Assembly (NCBI GenBank): GCA_030835185.1
Contig: JAUQWL010000170.1
Span: forward strand, 1-9,371
DNA: 9,371 bases
Reading direction: 5' to 3'
Source: Solirubrobacterales bacterium
GTDB taxonomy: Bacteria; Actinomycetota; Thermoleophilia; Solirubrobacterales; 70-9
Every line of letters begins with the position of its first letter. The first letter of the stretch is position 1. The notes under the pieces are model-generated. The model ran no database searches, was not told the DNA's origin, and worked only from the letters and a program-made list of their open reading frames with translations. This document shows positions 1 through 5,920 of this stretch, in pieces. Position numbers and translations under genes: made by a program.

Positions 1-18
1 CGAATCCCTTCAGCCGCT
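1..18 (+). tRNA. 3' end of a tRNA, probably tRNA-Gly (partial)
   Basis: The window opens inside a tRNA. Bases 1-5 fit the end of a T-loop (CGAAT after an off-window TT), 6-10 (CCCTT) the 3' side of the T-stem with the conserved C61, 11-17 (CAGCCGC) the 3' acceptor strand, and T18 the discriminator base. A 5' acceptor of GCGGCTG with U73 is typical of bacterial tRNA-Gly, and Gly-Cys-Val clusters are common in actinobacteria. The anticodon lies outside the window, so the Gly identity is inferred. No CCA is encoded (TTT follows). Confidence 0.7.
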
Positions 19-21
19 TTC

Positions 22-51
22 GAGACACCGCCCGAAAAGGGCCGGTGTCTC
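22..51 (+). other. Strong hairpin in the tRNA-Gly/tRNA-Cys spacer
   Basis: GAGACACCG (22-30) is a perfect inverted repeat of CGGTGTCTC (43-51). Three further pairs (31-33 with 39-41) form after one bulged C, closing a GAAAA loop. It nearly fills the 37-nt spacer, and no T-run follows on either strand, so it is not a classical intrinsic terminator. It may be a processing or spacer structure in the tRNA precursor, or a U-less terminator of the kind proposed in actinobacteria. Confidence 0.5.
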
Positions 52-55
52 ACTC

Positions 56-126
56 GGCGCCTTGGCGGAGTGGTTACGCAGCGGCCTGCAAAGCCGTGTA
101 CGCCGGTTCGACTCCGGCAGGCGCCT
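56..126 (+). tRNA. tRNA-Cys (anticodon GCA)
   Basis: A complete cloverleaf can be folded by eye. The acceptor is 56-62 (GGCGCCT) with 119-125 (AGGCGCC), all seven pairs Watson-Crick. The D-arm runs from about 65 to 79. The anticodon stem is 81-85 with 93-97 around the loop CTGCAAA, giving anticodon GCA at 88-90. The T-arm is 102-106 with 114-118 around TTCGACT. The discriminator T126 is the U73 identity element used by cysteinyl-tRNA synthetase. CCA is not encoded, so the end must be added by CCA-adding enzyme. It follows the partial tRNA-Gly by 37 nt in the same direction and is probably co-transcribed with it. Confidence 0.97.
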
Positions 127-502
127 CTCTTGGACTTCTCCTTGTATCCCATCGGCATACGGCCCCAACACCTTCGGGACGTTTGGTTGTGTCAAGCCCG
201 GTCGAAAAGTGTGCCACCCAGCTGTCAACAGGAACCGAAATATGCATCACTTTCAGGAATTGAATTGTGCACCACCGGGCCCTGATACCGATCAGGACCA
301 GGGCCGAAGGCCCTCAGCTTGGTGGGCCGGCTTCACCTTGGAGCCCCCGCGGAAGTCATCATCGTTGCGTTTTCTGGCCGGGCATGGCACGGTTTCTGAT
401 GCTCCGACTTCAGTAAGCCGAACGTGGGGCCGCCTGCCTCCGGTCCGGCCGTGGGTCCCTCAACGCAGACGCGCCAACGGCGCTGGTAGGCTGCCGTCTC
501 GC
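127..502. other. Gene-free 376-nt gap in the tRNA cluster
   Basis: No protein of recognisable type and no further tRNA can be read here. Open frames crossing it also run through the tRNAs and are by-products of high GC. It contains a locally AT-richer patch at about 228-270 and a cluster of overlapping inverted repeats at 278-314, described separately. I found no convincing -35/-10 pair placed to drive tRNA-Val. Confidence 0.6.
278..314 (+). repeat. Overlapping, mutually exclusive inverted repeats
   Basis: Three stems compete. Stem A pairs 278-284 (GGCCCTG) with 299-305 (CAGGGCC). Stem B pairs 281-286 (CCTGAT) with 291-296 (ATCAGG) around a 4-nt loop. Stem C pairs 300-305 (AGGGCC) with 309-314 (GGCCCT) around GAA. 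A excludes both B and C, which is attenuator-like geometry, and another GGGCC at 324-328 could also pair with 309-313. No U-tract follows stem C. The pairing is read directly; any function is unknown. Confidence 0.45.
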
Positions 503-575
503 GGGCGCATAGCTCAGTTGGTAGAGCGCCACCTCGACACGGTGGAGGTCACTGGTTCGAGCCCAGTTGTGCCCA
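503..575 (+). tRNA. tRNA-Val (anticodon GAC)
   Basis: The acceptor is 503-509 (GGGCGCA) with 568-574 (TGTGCCC), including one G-T pair (507-570). The D-arm AGCTCAGTTGGTAGAGC is canonical. The anticodon stem CCACC/GGTGG encloses the loop TCGACAC, giving anticodon GAC, which reads GTC and GTT valine codons. The T-stem is 551-555 with 563-567 around TTCGAGC. The discriminator is A575, as expected for tRNA-Val, and no CCA is encoded. It is the last tRNA of the cluster, 376 nt after tRNA-Cys, and faces the 3' end of the minus-strand phosphodiesterase gene. Confidence 0.97.
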
Positions 576-634
576 TCCGCTCCGCGGTTCTTATCCAGGC
601 TGATCGGACCCCGCACAGACGACAGTCAAGTCGG

Positions 635-663
635 GACCGTCGGCTGGGGCCACCGGGACGGTC
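635..663. terminator. Possible bidirectional terminator hairpin
   Basis: GACCGTC (635-641) is a perfect inverted repeat of GACGGTC (657-663), separated by 15 nt that can pair a little further. It lies between the convergent tRNA-Val (ends 575) and the phosphodiesterase gene (stop at 668-670), starting 5 nt after that stop codon. This is the expected place for a shared terminator, but neither strand has a following T-run, so the call rests on position and stem strength. Confidence 0.35.
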
Positions 664-667
664 GAAC

Positions 668-1975
668 CTAACTCCGCTTCCGGGCGGTGGGCCTGATCCC
701 GACTTTCGCCCTGACCCCGTAAGAGCCTGCGCTCGAGGTGACCTTTACCGGAACGATCGCGATGCCACGCGATTTCTTCCTTGTCTTCAGCTTGAACCTG
801 AAAACCGTCTGCGCCCCGGCGAGAAGTTCGCCACGGCGGAGGCACTTCGGCTTCGTCGACACTTTTCGGGGGACCTTCGCGCAGACCCGCACCGAAGTCG
901 CTGCGGCATCGCCACTGTTCGTAACCGGGACCTCGATCGTGGCGTGACGGCCTGCCCGGACCTTCGTCGGCCTGACGCGGCCTGACGACAGCTTCGCCCT
1001 GGCGGCAACGCCGTTCAGCCGGTTGGCCGCACCGACCACGTCTCCGGTCCCGAAGAAGTCGACGGCGAGGATGTTGGGGAGGAAGCCCCGGCGCTGCTCG
1101 CAGGCCCTGGCGCGATCCACCAGCACCTCTTTCCGGTTCACGTCTTTCGCGTACTCGATGTCCGGTTCGAAAGAACTGCCCGTGGTCGAGATCCAGTGGT
1201 TCATCAGGAACAGCGAGTCCGCAGTCGCCGCCGCTTCGCCCCGACCGCTTCTGCAGCTTTCGTCGAGCAGGTCGGATGAGGTGAGCAGCGCCGGGTCGTT
1301 CTCGAAGGAATAGGGCGTCTCGCGAAGCGGGCCCGTCCCCATCTCGTGGTACCAGGGCACTCCTGCCGCGTCCTTCTCGGCCAGCATCACAACGCGCTGG
1401 TTGCTCTCGACCATCTCGCCGAGGCTCGGCCACGGTCCTGCGGGGCCGGTATAGAGGTAGTCATCGAGGGTGGCGGTTTCGACCGCAGTGGCGAAATCAA
1501 CGGGGTCGACGTAGTCCTCGTTGATGAAAACCAGCACCTCGTCGGGGTGGGTCTCGAGGAAAAGGGCGATCTTGCGCAGCTCGGAGACCAGGTCCGTAGC
1601 GCCAAAACGGCAGGAGACATGGCACAGATAGAGCTTGGCGTTTGTCGCCTTGCCCTCTGCTTTCGGGACGTTCGAAACCTGACCGTTCGGTTCCTGGTTC
1701 CCGTAGTAGGTGTCGAACAGCATCGCCCGGGCGCCGCGGTCCAACTGGTTCGGGATCGAGTAGGTCTGGTTGGGGTTGAACCAGTCGAGTTCTCTGGCGG
1801 ACATCGCGTTGTGGGAACCGGGCAGGACGACTTCGTTCAGCTTGCGCTCACACAGCCTGCTGGACCCGTTGCAGTCAATCTGCCCGGGGCTCGATTTCGC
1901 ACCGGCGGTGGCGGGGAGGATCAGCAGGAGGCTGACAAGCACCGCGCCGGGAAGCCTCCTCCGATTCCAGAACAT
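668..1975 (-). CDS. Secreted PI-PLC-X-like phosphodiesterase with C-terminal beta-domain
   Basis: A 435-residue exoprotein. Residues 1-26 form a signal peptide: basic NRRR, a hydrophobic LVSLLLIL core and probable cleavage after TAGA. Residues 40-320 resemble the PI-PLC X / PLC-like phosphodiesterase TIM barrel, with LPGSHNAMS (likely catalytic His55), RAMLFDTYYG (Asp88), YLCH (likely second catalytic His119), FLETHPDEVLVF, NHW (259-261) and a terminal strand AVDFFGTGD. The Arg of the DIRGR motif in Bacillus PI-PLC is not evident, so phosphatidylinositol as substrate is unproven. Residues 330-430 look like an Ig-type CARDB/DUF11-like domain (VPVTNSGDAAATSVRVCAK) ending in a basic ARKRS tail, perhaps for wall or envelope attachment. 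The ATG lies 38 bp after the cyclase stop. No TANNNT is correctly placed and the ribosome site is weak (GGGA), so co-transcription with the cyclase is likely. The upstream open frame overlaps the cyclase and is rejected because the signal peptide marks the start. Confidence 0.85.
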   Translation of the reverse strand: MFWNRRRLPGAVLVSLLLILPATAGAKSSPGQIDCNGSSRLCERKLNEVVLPGSHNAMSARELDWFNPNQTYSIPNQLDRGARAMLFDTYYGNQEPNGQVSNVPKAEGKATNAKLYLCHVSCRFGATDLVSELRKIALFLETHPDEVLVFINEDYVDPVDFATAVETATLDDYLYTGPAGPWPSLGEMVESNQRVVMLAEKDAAGVPWYHEMGTGPLRETPYSFENDPALLTSSDLLDESCRSGRGEAAATADSLFLMNHWISTTGSSFEPDIEYAKDVNRKEVLVDRARACEQRRGFLPNILAVDFFGTGDVVGAANRLNGVAARAKLSSGRVRPTKVRAGRHATIEVPVTNSGDAAATSVRVCAKVPRKVSTKPKCLRRGELLAGAQTVFRFKLKTRKKSRGIAIVPVKVTSSAGSYGVRAKVGIRPTARKRS

Positions 1976-2013
1976 TCTGCAAGTATCCCAGTCCGTATTC
2001 GTCCGTTCGAGGT

Positions 2014-2775
2014 TCAGTCGTCGAGGATCGCCACGACCCGGGCGGGAGCTGCGCTGCCGCCGAGGAGCGGCAGAGGCAGGCAGGAGACGGTGAAGCCGTC
2101 GGCGGGAAGCCGGTCCAGGTTGACCATGCGCTCGATCTGGCTGTACGAGAGCCCGACCTGATGGGCCTGCCAGAAGGTCCCGGGCTCTCCGGATGCCTTC
2201 GCTTCCTCGGCCTGCATCCAGAGCGGACGGTCCCAGCCCCAGGCATCGATTCCCATCACCCGGATTCCGTGCCCGTAGAGCCATTCGGTAGCGGGCCCGG
2301 TGACACCGGGCCCGTGGGCCATGTATTCGGCCGTGTCGATCCATATGTCACAACCGGTCTGGATCAGCACGATCTCGAGCGGCTCCAGTTCGTGTCCGAT
2401 CGCGTCGAGGGCACCTTCGATGTCCCCGGCGGTGACTGCGTCCCCATCCTCGCGTCCGGCGAAGTCGAGCTTGACCCCGGGCTGGAAGAACCACTCGAGC
2501 GGCAGCTGGTCGATCGTCTCTGCCGGCCTGCCGTCGATCTTCGAGTTGTAGTGCCACGGCGCGTCGACATGGGTCGAGTTGTGGGTGCCGAAGCGGGTGA
2601 AGAAGTCGACTGCCCAGCCCTCGCCGTCACGCAACAGTTCCGGTCCGACCCCGAACATCTGCTCGATCAGGGCGGCGCCTTCGGCATGATCGCTGAATTC
2701 GACCGCGGTCTTCAGCGCTTCCGGTGTGCCTTCCGGGCTGTTCACGATCGGTGCCGAAAGGTCGACGATCTCCAC
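2014..2775 (-). CDS. Cyclase family / kynurenine formamidase-like metal-dependent hydrolase
   Basis: A 253-residue cytoplasmic protein of the cyclase family (Pfam 'Cyclase'), which includes bacterial kynurenine formamidase and isatin hydrolase. The metal-site motif of the family, HxGTHxDxPxH, appears as H65-N-S-T-H69-V-D71-A-P-W-H75, with Ser67 replacing the usual Gly. H65, H69 and D71 are the likely metal ligands. MEIVDLSAPI at the N-terminus and SCLPLPLLGG...APARVVAIL at the C-terminus are further family signatures. Nothing around it points to tryptophan catabolism, so the substrate (N-formylkynurenine, another cyclic amide, or something else) is open. The GTG start is chosen because translation from it begins with the family's first beta-strand and because TATGGT lies 6 nt upstream, as in a leaderless promoter. 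A TTG four codons further upstream is the alternative. It is divergent from the alpha/beta-hydrolase gene and probably heads an operon with the phosphodiesterase gene. Confidence 0.88.
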   Translation of the reverse strand: MEIVDLSAPIVNSPEGTPEALKTAVEFSDHAEGAALIEQMFGVGPELLRDGEGWAVDFFTRFGTHNSTHVDAPWHYNSKIDGRPAETIDQLPLEWFFQPGVKLDFAGREDGDAVTAGDIEGALDAIGHELEPLEIVLIQTGCDIWIDTAEYMAHGPGVTGPATEWLYGHGIRVMGIDAWGWDRPLWMQAEEAKASGEPGTFWQAHQVGLSYSQIERMVNLDRLPADGFTVSCLPLPLLGGSAAPARVVAILDD

Positions 2776-2781
2776 AGCGGG

Positions 2782-2787
2782 ACCATA
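2782..2787 (-). promoter_or_regulatory. -10 element for a leaderless cyclase transcript
   Basis: On the minus strand TATGGT (TANNNT consensus) is followed by six bases (CCCGCT) and then the GTG start at 2775. This spacing puts the transcription start on the first base of the start codon. No -35 consensus is visible. The -35 position would fall at about 2805-2810, on top of the opposing promoter's -10. Confidence 0.6.
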
Positions 2788-2802
2788 CAACGGCTTCGGG
2801 GC

Positions 2803-2808
2803 TACGAT
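2803..2808 (+). promoter_or_regulatory. -10 element for a leaderless hydrolase transcript
   Basis: TACGAT is followed by GCCCGG and then ATG at 2815. The 6-nt gap matches a leaderless start on the A of ATG. The corresponding -35 position (about 2780-2785) overlaps the cyclase -10 and has no consensus. The same TACGAT with near-identical downstream bases recurs before thrS. Confidence 0.65.
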
Positions 2809-2814
2809 GCCCGG

Positions 2815-3891
2815 ATGCCCCTCCGCACTCTGACCTGGTTCATGTCCGTGGCCCTGGGCATCGGTGCGAGGCTGCTGTTCACGCTGCCGGACGGCCTGCT
2901 GCGGCTGCTCTTCGGACATGCACCCGGGCCGGCCGGCGGTCTGAGTGCCGACGCCTGGGCGGTCGGCCGGATAGTCGGGATTCTCGACCGCGGGCCACGG
3001 GCCGCGAAGGTCGGCCAGATGAGGTTCGAAACGGACCTGCTCTCCGCTGCCGTGGCCGCACCGCGACCGTGCGGACTCGAGATCCGCGACCTCGAGCTCG
3101 ACCCGGCCGGAGAGGGCGGCCCGCTGCCGGCGAGGCATTACCGGCCGCTCTCGGCGCCCTCCAAAGGCCCGCTGATGGTCTTCTTCCACGGCGGTGGCTG
3201 GGCGGTCGGCTCGATTGAGAGTCACGATCGCGCCTGTGCCCTGCTCGCCTGTGAGTCCGGGGTCAAGATCCTGTCCGTCGAGTACCGGCTCGCTCCCGAG
3301 CACCGCTTTCCCGCCGCTCCTGACGACGTCCTGCGGACCTGGAAGGCCGTGGTTGCGGACCCGGCCCGATTCGGCGCGGAGATCGGACAGATAGCGGTAG
3401 GCGGCGACAGCGCCGGAGGCAATCTTGCCGCCGTCCTCTGCCAGGACCTCAAGCGGGAGGGGCTCGATCAACCGACTCTTCAGCTGCTGATCTACCCGGT
3501 CACCGACATCGGATCGTCCAGGCCTTCGATGCGGGATTTCAGCACCGGCTACTACCTGACCGGTGAGCGCATGGGTCGTTTCTCGGGGCTCTACGTCACT
3601 CCTGACGAATGCAGCGACGTACGTGCGTCCCCGATCCGTGAGCCGGATCTCTCCGGACTTGCGCCGGCGTGGGTGATGAACAGCCTGGCCGACCCTCTTC
3701 GCGATGAGGGCGAGGAGTATGCCCGCCGTCTCGGCGAGGCCGGGGTGGCGGTTCGCAGCGACCGCCTTCCGCTGATCCACGGCTGGTTCAACATGACCCG
3801 TTCCCGCTCTGCGATGGAGGCTCATCGCATCCTTGCCGCCGGTCTGGCCCGCTTCATGTGTGAGGCGAAGCCGCTCACTTGCGACGACTGA
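2815..3891 (+). CDS. Alpha/beta-hydrolase fold-3 esterase/lipase (HSL family)
   Basis: A 358-residue member of the hormone-sensitive-lipase-like carboxylesterases. The oxyanion-hole motif HGGGW is at 125-129, the nucleophile elbow GGDSAGGN has Ser199, the acid is probably Asp293 in SLADPLRDEG, and the catalytic His is 322 in LIHGW. All three catalytic residues are therefore present in the usual order. Residues 1-35 are hydrophobic or amphipathic (RLLFTLPDGLLRLLFG), resembling the N-terminal cap of actinobacterial Lip-type esterases; this may give loose membrane contact but is not a clear signal peptide. It likely cleaves short or medium acyl esters; the natural substrate is unknown. ATG 2815 is chosen over an ATG at 2839 because of the leaderless -10 at 2803-2808. 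It is divergent from the cyclase gene and ends 13 nt before thrS, which has its own promoter. Confidence 0.9.
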   Translation: MPLRTLTWFMSVALGIGARLLFTLPDGLLRLLFGHAPGPAGGLSADAWAVGRIVGILDRGPRAAKVGQMRFETDLLSAAVAAPRPCGLEIRDLELDPAGEGGPLPARHYRPLSAPSKGPLMVFFHGGGWAVGSIESHDRACALLACESGVKILSVEYRLAPEHRFPAAPDDVLRTWKAVVADPARFGAEIGQIAVGGDSAGGNLAAVLCQDLKREGLDQPTLQLLIYPVTDIGSSRPSMRDFSTGYYLTGERMGRFSGLYVTPDECSDVRASPIREPDLSGLAPAWVMNSLADPLRDEGEEYARRLGEAGVAVRSDRLPLIHGWFNMTRSRSAMEAHRILAAGLARFMCEAKPLTCDD

Positions 3892-3892
3892 A

Positions 3893-3898
3893 TACGAT
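3893..3898 (+). promoter_or_regulatory. -10 element for a leaderless thrS transcript
   Basis: TACGAT starts 2 bp after the hydrolase stop codon and is followed by six bases (GGCCCG) and the GTG start of thrS. The layout is the same as at 2803-2815. No good -35 is visible. It implies that thrS can be transcribed independently of the hydrolase gene, with no 5' leader and so no room for a T-box or similar element. Confidence 0.65.
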
Positions 3899-3904
3899 GG
3901 CCCG

Positions 3905-5827
3905 GTGAGCGTGGACTCGGAAAAACTGACCGTGAAACTTCCCGACGGGACCCCGCTCGAACTCGAAGCCGGGGCCACCGGGGCCGACGCCGCTCTGTCG
4001 ATCGGCGAAGGGCTGGCCCGTGCCGCGCTGGCGATCAAGGTAGGCGAGGAGGTCCGCGACCTCTCGGCGCCGTTGAGCGACGGCGACGAGATTTCGATCG
4101 TCACCTCGCGCGACCCCGAAGGCCTCGAACTCGTGCGACATGACGCCGCCCACGTGATGGCGACCGCGGTCCAGGAGCTTTATCCGGGAACGAAGGTCTC
4201 GATCGGTCCGGCAATCGACAACGGCTTCTACTACGACTTCGACTTCCCCGAGGACGTCAAGATCACCGAGGCAGAACTGCCGGCGATCGAGGCGGCCATG
4301 AAGAAACACATAAAGGCCGACGAGCGTTTCGAGCGCCGCGACCTGCCGGTGGCGGAGGCAATCGATCACTTCAGGGCGCAGGGTGAGGACTACAAGGTCG
4401 AGCTGATCGAGGACCTGATCGAAAACGAGGGTGCCGAAACCGTCTCGCTCTACCGCAACGGACCGTTCGAGGACCTCTGCCGGGGCCCTCACGGACCCAG
4501 CACCAAACGGATCAAGGCGATCAAGCTCAACTCGGTGGCCGGCGCGTACTGGCGAGGCGATGAGAACCGGCAGATGCTGACCCGGATCTACGGCACCGCG
4601 TTCTTGTCCAAAGACGACCTCAAGGAGCACCTCGAAAGGATCGAACAGGCCAAGGCCCGCGACCATCGCCGCCTCGGTCCCCAACTCGGCATTTTCATGC
4701 TGCGCGAAGAGGCCCCCGGCATGCCGTTCTGGTTGCCCAACGGCACCGTGCTGCTCGGCCTGATCGAAAAAGAGGTCCGTGGGCAGCTCGCCCGCCGCGG
4801 CTACAGGGAGATCGCCACCCCGCAGGTGATGGACGAGTCGCTCTGGCACCGCTCGGGTCACTGGGACAACTACGTCGACGACATGTACTTCATGGAGGTC
4901 GACGACCAGCGCTACGCATTGCGGCCGATGAACTGTCCCGGTGCCTGCCTCGTCTACGGCGCCGAGCGTCACTCGTACCGCGACCTGCCGCTGCGACTGG
5001 CGGAGTTCGGACGGGTGACCCGAAACGAGCGCGAAGGTGTGCTCCACGGCCTGCTCCGGGTCCGGGCCTTCACCCAGGACGACGCTCACGTCTACTGCAC
5101 CGAGGACCAGATCGAGGACGAGGTCGCCGACATCTGCGAGGCGATCGATGAGCTCTACGCCCGCTTCGGCTTCGAGGACGTCGAGGTCGAGCTCTCGACC
5201 AGGCCTGCCAAGGCGATGGGCTCGGCTGAGCAGTGGGAACGGGCCGAAAGCATGCTGAAGAGCGCTCTCGACAGGCAGAACCGCAATTACCGGATCAACC
5301 CTGGCGACGGCGCTTTCTACGGTCCGAAGATCGACTTCCACGTCACCGACGCGCTCGGCCGCTCCTGGCAGCTCGGCACCTGCCAGCTCGACTTCCAGAT
5401 GCCGGAGCGCTTCGAGCTCAGCTTCACTGACGCCGACGATGAACGCAGCCGGCCGGTGATGATCCACCGGGCCCTGCTCGGCTCGATGGAGCGCTTTGCC
5501 GGCATCCTGATCGAGCATTACGCCGGGCGCTTCCCGGCCTGGCTGGCTCCGGTCCAGGCGATGGTCCTGCCGGTCGCCGACCGCCACATCCCGTACGCCC
5601 TCGGGGTCGCCGAAAAGCTTGGTGCCGAAGGGGTGAGGGTCGAAGTCGACGAGCGCTCCGAATCGGTCGGAAGGAAGATCCGCGACGCCGAACTCGGCCG
5701 CTACCCGTACATGCTGGTGGTCGGCGACCGCGATGAAGAAGCGGGGGAGGTCTCGGTCCGCTCGCATGAGCAGGGCGAGCTCGGATCTATGGACACAGCC
5801 GAGTTCTGTATGCTGCTTGGCACTTGA
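3905..5827 (+). CDS. thrS: Threonyl-tRNA synthetase
   Basis: A full-length 640-residue class II synthetase (E. coli ThrRS is 642) that charges tRNA-Thr and edits mis-attached serine. Residues 6-68 form the TGS domain. The SAD editing domain has HDAAH (H79, H83) and CRGPH (C192, H196), so the full editing quartet is kept. The catalytic core begins near 250. Zinc ligands are C344 (PMNCPG), H395 (QDDAH) and H521 (MIHRALLGS), and motif 2 is around LAEFGRVTRNE. Residues 550-640 are the anticodon-binding domain. In-frame codons upstream of GTG 3905 encode nothing TGS-like and overlap the previous gene, while TACGAT at the leaderless distance supports this start. infC follows 93 nt downstream, the classical bacterial gene order. 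Confidence 0.98.
   Translation: MSVDSEKLTVKLPDGTPLELEAGATGADAALSIGEGLARAALAIKVGEEVRDLSAPLSDGDEISIVTSRDPEGLELVRHDAAHVMATAVQELYPGTKVSIGPAIDNGFYYDFDFPEDVKITEAELPAIEAAMKKHIKADERFERRDLPVAEAIDHFRAQGEDYKVELIEDLIENEGAETVSLYRNGPFEDLCRGPHGPSTKRIKAIKLNSVAGAYWRGDENRQMLTRIYGTAFLSKDDLKEHLERIEQAKARDHRRLGPQLGIFMLREEAPGMPFWLPNGTVLLGLIEKEVRGQLARRGYREIATPQVMDESLWHRSGHWDNYVDDMYFMEVDDQRYALRPMNCPGACLVYGAERHSYRDLPLRLAEFGRVTRNEREGVLHGLLRVRAFTQDDAHVYCTEDQIEDEVADICEAIDELYARFGFEDVEVELSTRPAKAMGSAEQWERAESMLKSALDRQNRNYRINPGDGAFYGPKIDFHVTDALGRSWQLGTCQLDFQMPERFELSFTDADDERSRPVMIHRALLGSMERFAGILIEHYAGRFPAWLAPVQAMVLPVADRHIPYALGVAEKLGAEGVRVEVDERSESVGRKIRDAELGRYPYMLVVGDRDEEAGEVSVRSHEQGELGSMDTAEFCMLLGT
5809..5814 (+). promoter_or_regulatory. 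Possible -10 for infC inside the thrS 3' end
   Basis: TATGCT fits TANNNT and would start a transcript near 5821, giving infC a leader of about 100 nt. It is the only TANNNT I find between about 5800 and the infC start. There is no -35 match. Promoters inside thrS that drive infC are known in E. coli; here the call rests on a single hexamer. Confidence 0.25.
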
Positions 5828-5920
5828 TTCTCCGCGCTACACAGACCCAGCCCAGAGTCGCCCGCCCGCGCCTCCTCAAAGTCAGTCCGTTCGCTTGAAC
5901 CTTCCGTTGGCCAGTTTCTA

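Noticed and set aside
503..575. tRNA-Val as an integration (att) site
   Set aside because: No second copy of the tRNA 3' end and no integrase are in the window.
62..985. A 307-codon plus-strand open frame
   Set aside because: It runs through both tRNAs and antisense to the phosphodiesterase gene, and its translation has no domain or sensible composition.
1976..2344. N-terminal extension of the phosphodiesterase to 558 residues
   Set aside because: The added residues are Arg/Gly/Pro-rich, overlap the cyclase gene in another frame, and would bury the clear signal peptide starting at 1975.
2161..2814. N-terminal extension of the alpha/beta-hydrolase to 576 residues
   Set aside because: The extension is the antisense shadow of the cyclase gene. 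The family starts close to 2815, where a leaderless -10 is present.
2776..4104. Long minus-strand extension of the cyclase through the hydrolase gene
   Set aside because: Its residues show no cyclase-family similarity and it lies antisense to a gene with a complete catalytic triad.
3875..5767. 630-codon minus-strand open frame antisense to thrS
   Set aside because: The long antisense frame reflects GC-rich third positions of thrS. Its Val/Asp/Leu-rich translation mirrors thrS codons and has no domain.
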